From Euleptes europaea (taxonomy: Eukaryota; Chordata; Lepidosauria; Squamata; Sphaerodactylidae): 64,000 nucleotides of DNA. The translations under genes were made by a program, and so were the position numbers. The DNA is taken from positions 9,206,501-9,270,500 of the forward strand of contig NC_079321.1 of the NCBI RefSeq assembly GCF_029931775.1, in the 5' to 3' direction. How positions within the stretch are numbered: position 1 is the stretch's first letter; every line of letters starts with the position of its first letter. Below are positions 50,592-62,000 of this stretch, in pieces. The notes under the pieces are model-generated. The model worked only from the letters and a program-made list of their open reading frames with translations, did not search any database and had not been told where the DNA came from.

Positions 50592-52577
50592 CTGCTGACT
50601 CAGTTCAGTCCATTGCTCCTATATCAACGTTCTAAGGATGAGGTATATTTAGGAGTGGAAGAAAGAGAGAGAAAGCGACAGGCACGCTGCAATAAGTTTG
50701 GTTTCCGGCTCAGAACACCCCTGATCGGAGCATTCTGAGATTTTGCTGGGAAGTGAATGGCCGGCGTCACTCTGTGCTTTGCCAGCCAGCGCTAGGAAGA
50801 GGGGAAAGACACGCTTCAGACCAGTCGACAGTCCTAGAAAGACCGGCCACCGCCCTGGATGTTTGGAAACGACACTGAACCTCCAAAAGAAAAATGCCGC
50901 GTGTGGCTGAGGCATTGGGGTCTACTCGGTGAGCCACAAGTCTCGCAGACCTGATTTCAGGGGAAGAGAGTCCATGCGCACGCATCCAGAAGTGCCAGAA
51001 TTGCAATATGCGCTATTTGCTATAGGATTCCAACCTTGTAAAACAATACCAATAAACCAAGTGTTGGCCAGCTATTAAGATGCTCACTCTTCTGTTGTGG
51101 AAGGCTGCTGAACATGCTGCTGTTTTCTAGCCGATTCCCCTACTCCCTGCACAAAGCAAACATCCTTACTGCAACCAGGAGGAATTGCAGTTGTGATCCA
51201 CAGTGCACCACAGAACGCCAAGGGAGAGCCCTCTCGATTACAGTAAAATAAATACGTGCGCCTCGAGTCCCTTCTTTGTATTAAGTGATGACATTCATGA
51301 TAAAGGGATCGATTTGCATCGGGGCTAAAAGCCACAACCCGGTTCTCAAAAATAACTCTGCTACGGGAAGCAACATGAATTGTACTCTTCAGGAGGTCAG
51401 GAGATAAGTGAAAATTACAATGAAAACAACATGGCAGTACCAAGAATCCACACATTCTTTTAGAGGGAAGGACTGATTCACTCCTCCACTCTCCCCAAAT
51501 GCTGCCACTGCTTCCTTCTGCTTCCAAAAAAATTAAATGTAGCAGGGTAAAGGGTAGACTCTGAGGTAGATTTTTTTACATTTGATTCCATCCTTACGCT
51601 TTGGGAGTAGGTGACGGACCAGATACTGGGCAATACCTCCACTCATTGAGCACTTCAGTTTACACCTCCCACAATTCATAAACTCCAAATCAACGTGTTA
51701 GAAACCGGATTCTCCATCCTTCTGCATGGTTGTAATTTATGAAGCCTCAGAAGGAGAGCGAGAACACCAATTCTCAGGAGCCACAAGAAATTGCTGGGAA
51801 GGGATTCAGAATGCTGAGAGGGAGTGGATGAAGGATTTAGAGCAACTTTGGAATCCTACGTTTGGATGGATCTGGGCAGTAGATTACACCGGCACTTCTG
51901 TTAAGGACGTGTGACACAGGGAAGAATATCAAGGGGTAACCAAACAGGGAGCCTGATAAGACAGAGGCACGCAAGCCATCCATCAGTATGGACTGAACAG
52001 TCATTTGAGCGAGTGGTGGAGTTTCCTCTTCGCTAAGGCACTGTGTCTAGGTCAGGAGAGACCGAGTTGCTGAGGCTAGGCCGGACCAGTGGAGATGGAC
52101 AGCAGTCAGGATCGCAGGTCTGACCGCCAGAGTTGCGAGTGAACTCGGAAGACAAAAAGCAAATGCTGCTTTATGGTTTGTAACCAGAGGAAGGAAGGTT
52201 GGACAGGAGAAATCTGCATCTGTTCCAAGTCTCGGGAAAGCAAGTGGCGCCCAGGAGCTGAAAACAGCAACTGCCAAGAACAACTTGGACACAATTCAGA
52301 ACATGCACACCAGGTTACTTCCTGGTCATCTTGGGAAGGCCAGACAACCTAAAACATCACACTGGGAAGAGTAATGTGTGGATGGGAGTTAGACAGAGAA
52401 GGAACAACCACAGATTCACTCCTCTGCCATGGCTCAAACTGTGTTTCCCACACACCCCTGTCTCCGCAGGAGTGCCGTGTCTTAAAAGGTCCAAAAGCTC
52501 CACATGCGACCCAAAAATTTCTATACCCGTGGCAATGCGTCCCATGTCCTACCGTTGCTGTCTCTCCATGACAAAGA

Positions 52578-52584
52578 AGCACCA
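52578..52584 (-). promoter_or_regulatory. miR-29 7-mer seed match in TRAM2 3' UTR
   Basis: TGGTGCT on the minus strand, 392 bases after the TRAM2 stop codon. Function is inferred. Confidence 0.4.
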
Positions 52585-52975
52585 GATGCTTGAGAGCAGA
52601 AGGGGTGTGTGTGAGGGAAGGCACACTTTTAAGGCAGAGAATAGACCGGTTTGTAAAACGTTTACAGGGGGGTGAGGAATAAGCAAGAACGAGTTGGAAG
52701 CAAAGGGGGGGAAAAAACGCACACTAAGGTCATACACTCCAAGTAGAGACATTGTGTGGCGTTCCTAAGCGCCCACCCCACCCCGGTCGCGAGAGGGCCT
52801 TTTGGTTGTTCTTGTAAACTGTCCGGAGACGAGAGCTTTCGGTGAAGAGCGTTCAAGCCTTCTGAGGTGGAACTTTGTGAGGACAGCAAGGGGGCGGGAG
52901 AGAGGAAGGGGAGCCGCTTCCTAGTCCCAGAACATCGATTCTTTCGTTCTCCCCCCTCCGCTATCCTTGCAGGCT

Positions 52976-53049
52976 CTACGGAGACTTCAGCTTCTTGGTA
53001 CGTGGCGAGGTTCCGTTTTCTGCTTTCACGACTCCATTTTCGTGGTAGC
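52976..53049 (-). CDS. TRAM2: TRAM2 terminal coding exon (YHENGV...LKSP, stop)
   Basis: Acceptor ccccccgcag, then GC completing Gly, YHENGVVKAENGTSPRTKK LKSP and TAG at 52978-52976. The strong identity with the mammalian tail fixes the frame. It continues into the long 3' UTR. Confidence 0.95.
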
Positions 53050-56000
53050 CTGCGGGGGGGGGGGGGGAGGAAATGCAGGAAAGGATGCCGTTGGTTATTT
53101 TTTTTTAAAAAAAGGAGTTTGGAATTCTGCTTCCAGGGAGCACAGCGGTTTCAGGATGGAGACTCCAGCCTCCGGGATGTGAACCCAAACAGATAATTCA
53201 CGTTGCCCGTAAAGAGTTCTCAAGCCCAAAGCAGAGGAGGTCACAACATCAACTGAGCTGTTCTCCAGCCATCACCTCCGCAACTTAGAGCAGACTCTGC
53301 CATGCGGTGTGCCCCAGCTTGGATGGACCAGGCTAGAAGAAGGAGAAGAGTTGGTTTTTATATGCCGACTTTCTCCACCACTTAAGGAAGACTCAATCCG
53401 GCTTACAATCATCTTTCCCTCCCCACAACAGACACCCTGTGAGGTAGGTGGGGCTGGGAGAGTGTGACTAGCCCAAGGTCACCCAGCTGGCCTCGTGTGT
53501 AGGAGTGGGGAAACAAATCCAGTTCACCAGATTAGCCTCCGCCGCTCATGTGTAGGAGTGGGGAATCAAACCCGGTTCTCCAGATCAGAGTCCATCACTC
53601 CAAACCACCGTTCTTAACCACTACACCACGCTGGCCAACTTTCACCACCTTTTAAGGAGAATCAAACCGGCTTACAATCTCCTTCCCTTCCTGTCCCCAC
53701 CACAGACAACCTTGTCAGGTAGGTGAGGCTGAGAGAGCTCTAAGAGAACTGTGACTAGCCCAAGGTCGCCCAGCAGGCTTCATGTGGAGGGGTGGGGAAT
53801 CCAACCCAGTTCTCCAGATTAGGGTCCGCCGCTCTTAACCACTATGCCCCGCTGGCTCTCAGGGACAACACTCACCTGACTCCCTTTTGACCGTCTTGGA
53901 CTGCTGCTTGCCCTGGGCAGCCGCTGTGGCTCTCTTCCTGGCGCTCTGCTCGTTCCGGTATTCCCGCCAGCGCCGCAGCTGGAAGTGGATGAAGCGCCAC
54001 ATCATCCAGGCCTGTGAGAAACACACCAGAAGCAGCACGAGCATCCTAGGAAGAGGCGGGAGACAGAAAAGGTGGGGAAAGTAAGCAGTGGCCCGACGGG
54101 TCCCAAGGAGACATGAGTGGGGGAGGGAGGGGCTCTCGGGCCTATTGCAAGAGGATTCGGACAGCTCATCCCTTCTCTGGCAAGATTTGCACTGATGGAG
54201 CACTGGTTTTGGTCCAAAGCTCGCTCTCCCCTGTTCCAGCTGTGGATAGGGAAAAGGGCCGTAGCTCATTGGTACAGCCTCTGCCTGGCACACAGAAGGT
54301 CCCAGTTAAAAGGACCAGGCAAGTAGGGGATGTGAAAGACCTCAGCCTGAGGCCCTGGAGAGCCGCTGCTGGTCTGATTAGTCAATAAGGACTTTGATGG
54401 ACCGAGGGACTCTGATTCAGTATAAGGCAGCTTCATGTGACCAAGTGTTCAAGTCAGGGCCACATGAGCAGTAACAAGCAGAAGAATCAAGATTTTGAAT
54501 AATTCCTTTATTGTGCACCTCCCTCACAGGGTGTCTGTTGTGGGGAGGGGAAGGGAAGGTGATTGTAAGTCGGTTTGATTCTTCCTTAAGTAAGTCGGCA
54601 TATAAAAACCAACTCTTCTTCTTCTGATGATGATGATGATAAAAAGTGCACATGATAATAGCAGTTAAGACTAACGAGGTTCCCTCTCAAATAGGGAATC
54701 GCTGGTCAAATTCTAGTTTAGTACATGAGTTAAGAGGGCCCCCAATTTAGCATCAACTGCTGTTGGCTGGTACCAATGTAACACTTTTTTTTTGCTGTCA
54801 AATCACAGCTGACTTATGGCAACCCCATAGGGCTTTCAAGGGAAGAGACGTTCGGAGGTGGTTTGCCATTTCCTGCCTCCATGTCATGCCTCTGGTATTC
54901 CTTGGAGGTCTCCCATCCAAACACTTGCCAGTGTTGAGGCTGAGAGCGTGTGGCTGGCCCAAGGTCACCCAGCACATTTCCGTGGCAGAGGGAGGATTCG
55001 AACCTGGGTTTCCCAGGTCCTACTCCAACACCTTAACCACTACACTATGCTGGCTCTCAAAATGTAACACTTAACAGTGATTAAAGCTGGGGGTGGGGAG
55101 AATGTAGAGAAATGCACGCAAAGCACACGATCCTGCACTTCTACTATCTTACCTTTCTTTCTTTGTTTCCCCCTGTTAGACCAAGGTCTTGAACAATAAA
55201 ACTATAAAACTTAAATAAGACCCACCTCTAAAAAAAAACACCTCTTTTCGACTTTTCTCGGCAGCCTCCAAAAAACAAGAAACAAAGTAAGTATGCTGAG
55301 TGTCAGAGTCCTCGAAGAGGAACTGAACCTTTCGCTCCAAGGTTGCTCGAGAAGATGTGGACCATTTGTTAAAACGTGGTACAATCCATTTTAGCCTAAG
55401 TTGGTACACGTAAGGACAATGCAAAAGGATGTGTACCAAGGAGTCCACTGACTGAAGAGTGCAGGGACACAACCGGTCTGAAATTGGGATCCTTTGCATA
55501 CGGCCCAACAAAACTTCTACTATCTTAACCATCATTAAGAGATCAGGAGCGTTACCTCCGTACCAGCCCCAAATCCCTTCTCCCTAAATTACTACAGGAT
55601 GGGTAGCTGAATTCAAGCATCGTATTCCGATCAGAACGAACTGCCACGTCGTCCGTCCCCTGCTGAAGTAGCACGATTCACCAGAGCCTTACCTGAAAAG
55701 CAATGAATTGAAATTTCCTTTTTCGGGTTCGAACGCCTGGTTTTCCACCCGAGCCAGCCCAAAGGCAATGACCAACACTGAAAGGGTGAGGGTGAAGAGC
55801 CGGGAGATGACGAACACCACTGCCCACGCATTAAACCTGTGTGGAAATCAACGGGAGACAAAGTCCACCAGTGAGCACAGAAGTTTGCCAGGCTATCTGG
55901 TGAGCACTGAAGAATACCGCAGCTGTCTTGAGATTGCCCCATGAGGCACTAGGGTCTGGTGTACCTGATCTGCAGCCTAAAAGCACAGTCCAGATTCCGC

Positions 56001-59000
56001 ACCAAGACATTAGGCAGTTCAAGTAACACCCTTGGCTGCCAGACAGGCAAACGTACCAATGGCATATCAAGTTGTAGAGGGATGTAGAATCATACAATTG
56101 TAGAACCATAGAGTTGGAACGCGCCAGACAAGCCATCTAGTCCAACCCCCTGCTTAATGCAGGATCAGCCTAGAGCATCCCTGACAAGTGCTTGTCCAGC
56201 CTCTGCTTAAAGACCGTCAGTGAGGGAGAGCTCACCACCTCCCCAGGCAGCTGATTCTGCTGTCGAACAACTCTTATTGTAAAAATTTATTTCCTAATAT
56301 CCAGCTGGTACTTTTCTGCCTGCAATTTAAACCCATTATCGCGAGCCCTCTCCTTTGCTGCCAACAGGCACAGCTCCCTGCCCTCCTCAAAGTGACAGCC
56401 CTTCAAATACTTAAAAAGAGCAATGTTGTCCCCCAGAACCTCCTCTTCTCCAGACTAAACATGTCTAGAAATCTGCATCGGGACAATGACTGCGTTGTGA
56501 TTGGGTTGTCACCCGTCATAGAGGAATCACCAGTCACAACGCTGCTGCTTTTTGATGGAGGCAAAACTCTTTCCTTTCAAGAGAGTCAGCTTCTAGTCCT
56601 CATGGTTGCAAAGAAAGCCTCCGTAAGCATGGTAACAGGATCCCCCCCCCCCCAAACAACGCGTGAATCCCAAAAGGGACTGGTGGGGACTCTTCAGGGA
56701 AGGGCACATTTTTAATCCTCATCTTGCACCAGATACCAGATTGCCTGAACAAAACCCAAATTTTACTAACACAAGACCATGTGGCAACCTAGGGCAAGTA
56801 AACTGCATATTCAATGCAGACTTGCTGCACATAGAATTCTTAGCCCAGTTAGGCATGTTTTCCTATAATGGAAGCAGTGGGGAATTTCGTCCTCTCTTGG
56901 AAGTCTGCACACAAACATGTGAGCGTCCTGATTGTCAAGCCGGTACCTACCACATAGCAAATGAATTTCCCAACTACAGTCTGACATACACTTCTCATCA
57001 TGTCTCTTCACAGGCAGGGACCGCCTTCCCTGGAGGTTTTTAAGAAGAGGTTAGATGGCCATCTGTCAGCAATGCTGATTCTGTGACCTTAGGCAGATGA
57101 TGAAAGGGAGGGCATCTTGGCCATCTTCTGGTCGCTGGGTGTGTGTGTGGGGGGGAGGTTCTATGACTTCTATGATTTTATGACTTACAGACAATATACA
57201 GTCTATCAAGGACTTCTTTGGTGCCACACTTGCTGAGAATAATACCGTTTAAGTACGCGAGGCGCTCAGCTGGATGGGCTGGGGAGGGCGTGATCTCGGC
57301 AGATCTCAGAAGCTAGGCAGGGTCATCTCTCGCTAGTACTTGGATGGGAGAAGAAGAAGGAAAGCTGGATTTTATATGCCGACTTTTTCTACCTTTTTAA
57401 AGGAGAATCAAAATGGCTTACAATCTCCTTCCCTTCCACTCCCCACAGCAGAGACCTTGTGAGGTAGGTGGGGCTGAGAGAATTCAGAGAGAACTGTGAC
57501 TGGCCCAAGGTCACCCAGCTGGCTTCATGTGTAGGAGTGGAGAAACAAACCCAGTTCACCAGATTAAAGTCTGCCGCTCATGTGAAGCAGCGGGGAATCA
57601 AACCCAGTTCTCCAGATCAGAGTCCACCGCTCCTGGCCACTACACCACGCTAGGTCTCCAGGGTTGCTACGCAGAGCCAGGCGATGGCAAACCGCCTCTG
57701 GAAGTCTCTTGCCTTGAAAACCCCATGAGGGGTCGCCGTAAGTTGGCTGCGACTTGCTGACACTTTCCATCACCACCACCAAGCAGGCTAGAGAATATCA
57801 GGAATGACTTCTGTGTCATTTGAGATGCAAAGCCTACTGGGAGCTACTGGAAAGGAATCTTAGGTTTCTTTCAGTCTTAAGATAGCACCTTGCTAAGAAC
57901 GCTTGCTTGGGAGCAGGTCCCAACTGAATAGACTTGAGTGTGATTCCGAGTAGACCTGCTCAGGGGTGGCTGTCAGGGTCAGCGTGGTGTAGTGGTTAAG
58001 AGAGGTGGTTTGGAGCGGTGGACTTTAATGTGAAGAACCGGGTATGATTCCCCACTCCTCCACATGAGCGGCCGACGCTAATCTGGTGAACTGGGTTGGT
58101 TTCCCCACTCCTACCCATGAAGCCAGCTGGGTGACCCTGGGCTAGTCACAGCTCTCTCAGCCCCACCTACCTCACAGGGTGTCTGTTGTGGATTGTAAGC
58201 CGGTTTGATTCTTCCTTAAGTGGCAGAGAAGGTTGGCATATAAAAACAACTCCTTCTTCTTCATCTCAGAGCTCTGCTTAGGCCCCCCAGGCTACACTTC
58301 ACCACAAGAAGGAAGCCGCCTCTTCACCACCCCAAAAAGTCACAGGCAGGAGTACTCACAGTTTTTCATTGTTTTCATCTGTGAAGTAGAAGAGGCGAGC
58401 CACATGGAAGAAGAATTCGGCCACGTACTGCAGCAGCAACAGGATGAGTCCCAGGCGTGTGAGGCTGGAGAAAGACGGAGGAACAATCCTTCACTTGGGA
58501 GAACACCCAAGGATCTATTAGGGCCCCCCGCAGACATACACATTTGCCCTCAAATACCACAAACAGCTATGAACACATGTGAAGCTGCCTTATACTGAAT
58601 TAGACCCTTGGTCCATCAAGGTCAGTCTTGTCTGCTCAGACTGGCAGCGGCTCTCCAGGGTCCCAGGTAGGGGTCTTTCACCTCACCTACTTGCCTAGTC
58701 CCTTTAACTGGAGATGCCAGGGATTGAACTTTAATACTTGATAACTACTCCAGATTTTAAGACTATCTGATGACTATGAGATGTTGACAACTTTATTTAT
58801 GGTTGAAATATAACACTCCCTCATTTAAGAGGGGAACACACACGGGGATTAGTTTCCCATCTGTATGGATGTCTAAAACAGAGGAAGAAGTTTTGCAGTT
58901 ATATATTATTTGTTATCCTGCAAACACAATGCACATATAGTCCATAAAGAATTTTAGAAATTTATGTATATATTTTGTAGTCTGGACTGGCGATTGTTCA

Positions 59001-62000
59001 GACCACTGAGGAAGACTGTATAGCCAAAACGCATATGGTCAGAGCCAAATTGGTTGATGTAATGTCTAATTGTCTTATATGAGCATGTTGATTTGGTAGG
59101 CTTTTGCAGGGCCTTATATGTGTTAGTAGATTTTATAAGGTAAAGGTAAAGGTTCCCTGTGCAAGCACCAGGTCATTCCTGACCCATGGGGTGACATCAC
59201 ATCCCAACGTTTACTAGGCAGACTTTGTTTATGGGGTGGTTTGCCAGTGCCTTCCCCAGTCATCGTCCCTTTACCCCCAGCAAGCTGGGTACTCATTTTA
59301 CCGACCTCGGAAGGCTGGAAGGCTGAGTCAACCTTGAGCCGGCTACCTGAAACCAACTTCCGTCGGGATCGAACTCAGGTAGTGAGCAGAGCTTGGACTG
59401 CAGTACTGCAGCTTACCACTCTGCGCCACACATACATATTTTGTACAGACATAACTTTTAGATTGTAGAACTTTTGGCCTTGGGTGTTTATTTTTTTCTT
59501 GACCTTCAGGTACTTAATTCTGCTGCCTTATACTGTATCAGACCACTGGTCTAACATTCAGGGTCACCTTCCTTTCGAATAAAGAAAACAACAACTGGAA
59601 GTTCCGAACTCCAAGCGTATTGTAGCAATAGATTGCTACAGCACAATAGCGTTACGATAATCGAACATTGCTGATGTTTAAAAAACACACACACACACAC
59701 CCTCAAAGAAGCCTCTAGCGGCAGGGAGGGAAATTGCAGATGCAGGAAGACAGAGACGAGGGAAAAGGCACCAATATGGGAAGGACATTAAAAAAAATGC
59801 AGTGTACAAGAGCACTGACTGTCATCTTTCCAAAAAGAGTGTATCAAACCTGGCCCGGACATGCTCAAAGCAAAACAGGAGAACACCTGGAAAGTGGACA
59901 ATTAAGGGACCACGTGATGGGGATGCTCCAAAACAAAATAATATTTCGCTCAATGTATGGACACGGTTTTAGTCATCTCTTGATACTGTGTGTCGTGTAT
60001 TTATACTTCTTACATTTCACCTTTCTAAAGGTACAATCATGATTTTATGGACATCACATTTTCTGTACTGACGGGGAACATTTTACTAACATTCTATGTA
60101 CTCGTGTTTAAAAAGGTCCCCTGTGAAAGCATCGGGCCGTTCCTCACCCATGGGGTGACGTCACATCCAGACGTTTACTAGGCAGACTTTGTTTACGGGG
60201 TGGTTCGCCAGTGCCTTCCCCAGTCATCTTCCCTTTACCCCCAGCAAGTTGGGTCCTCATTTTACTGACCTTGAGCCGGCTACCTGAAACCAACTTCCAT
60301 CGGGGTCGAACTCAGGTCGTGAGCAGAGCTTGGACTGCAGTACTGCAGCTGACCACTCTGCGCCACGGGGTTCCTACTCATGTTTACTAACATTATATTA
60401 AATTGCTGCACAATAACAACTGATCAGCCCTGACCTGGATGGCCCAGGCTAGCCTGAGCTCATCAGATTTTGGAAGCTAAGCAGGGTCAGCCCTGGTTAG
60501 TACTTGGATGGGAGATCACCAAGGAAGTCCAGGGTTGCTACACAGAGGCAGGCAATGGCAAAACACCTTCATCTCTTGCCTTGAAAATCCTTGTGGGTCT
60601 GGCAGTAAAGGTACAACAAGTCATTTGTTTTTTGATTGTCCGTTATTTGAGGTTGATAGACAGAGATTGGTTGGGTCATTTGATAGTGGAAAGAAGGCAC
60701 TCACCCTTCCTGTATTTTTTAAAAATAACAAACAAATCGGAGATGGTAAAGATCACAAAATTTATAAATTTTGCGATCATTACCATCTTTGATGTGTTAT
60801 TAAAATTTTTTAGGAAAGTTGAGTGCCTTCTTTCCATTATCAAATGACCCAACCAGTCTCTGTATATATTGGCTGCCTATTTTAAAGGATAAGGGGAATA
60901 TATTAAATATTTTGACCATAGTGCTTTAGTGTGCTCCTGCTTAAGACCTATTAGTCATTTGAGCAGAATCATTAAAGTAAAAGTAAACCCTACAGGGGAG
61001 ATATAAATTGTCTGCGACTTGACAGCACTTTCCACCACCAATGACTGATCTAATAAAAGGTACGACCCTACAAACATTAAATTCCTGGTGAAAAAGGGAC
61101 CCACACGGAGAAGGACCCCTGTCCCATTACGTGCCCACTCACCAACTTATATCCGTCCACAGTTCTTTGTTGGTGGCCTCTTCTTCGTACCCACCATGGA
61201 TGATTTCTTGGGAGGGTTTGTTCCTTTTCCATCATGGCCCCAACATTCTAGAGCAGCCTTCCAGAAGAGGTTCCAAACCCTCCCTCTCTCTTCTGTTGCG
61301 TCAGAGAGCATCCGAAACCACTCCAGTTATGGGGATTTGACTGAGACTATTTGGGGGCAGCTGGGGACTGTCTTAGTTGAAGCTGGAGATCGGGCCGAGC
61401 GTTCTATAAGCTCCAGAAGGATCTCTGCATACTGGAAGAATGGGCATTAGAATGGCAAATGAGATTCAATGTGAGTAAGTGTAAAGTGATGCATATTGGG
61501 ACAAAAAATCCCAACTTCACATATACACTGATGGGATCTGTGCTGGCAGCGACAGACCAAGAAAGGGATCTTGGGGTGGTAGTGGATAGCTCAACGAAGA
61601 TGTCAACCCAGTGTGCAGCTGCTGTAAAAAAGGCAAATTCCATGCTGGCCATAATTAGACGAGGAATAGAGAATAAAACTGCTGATATCATACTGCCCTT
61701 GTACAAATCTATGGTGAGACCACACTTGGAATACTGTGTACAGTTCTGGTCACCACACCTAAAAAAGGATATTACAGAGCTTGAGAAGGTGCAGAAAAGA
61801 GCAACCAAAATGATTAGGGGACTAGAGCAACTGTCCTATGGGGAGCAGTTAAGGCGCTTAGGGCTGTTTAGCTTGGAAAGGCGGCTGAGGGGAGACATGA
61901 TAGAGGTCTATAAAATTATGCATGGTTTGGAGAGAGTGGACAGGGAGAACATAATACTAGAACACGGGGTCATCTGCTAAAGCTGGAGGGTGAGAGAGTC

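Larger units (their letters stand above)
48376..52975 (-). other. TRAM2: Probable TRAM2 3' UTR, about 4.6 kb
   Basis: From the TRAM2 stop to the AATAAA signal there is no SINE, LINE or MITE, whereas elsewhere they occur every few hundred bases. A long 3' UTR is known for mammalian TRAM2. Open frames in it show no domains. The extent is inferred from repeat absence and the signal, not from transcripts. Confidence 0.65.

Noticed and set aside
61088-61450. A 120-codon frame in a TRAM2 intron
   Set aside because: No recognisable domain, and it runs into a CR1; not supported as a gene.
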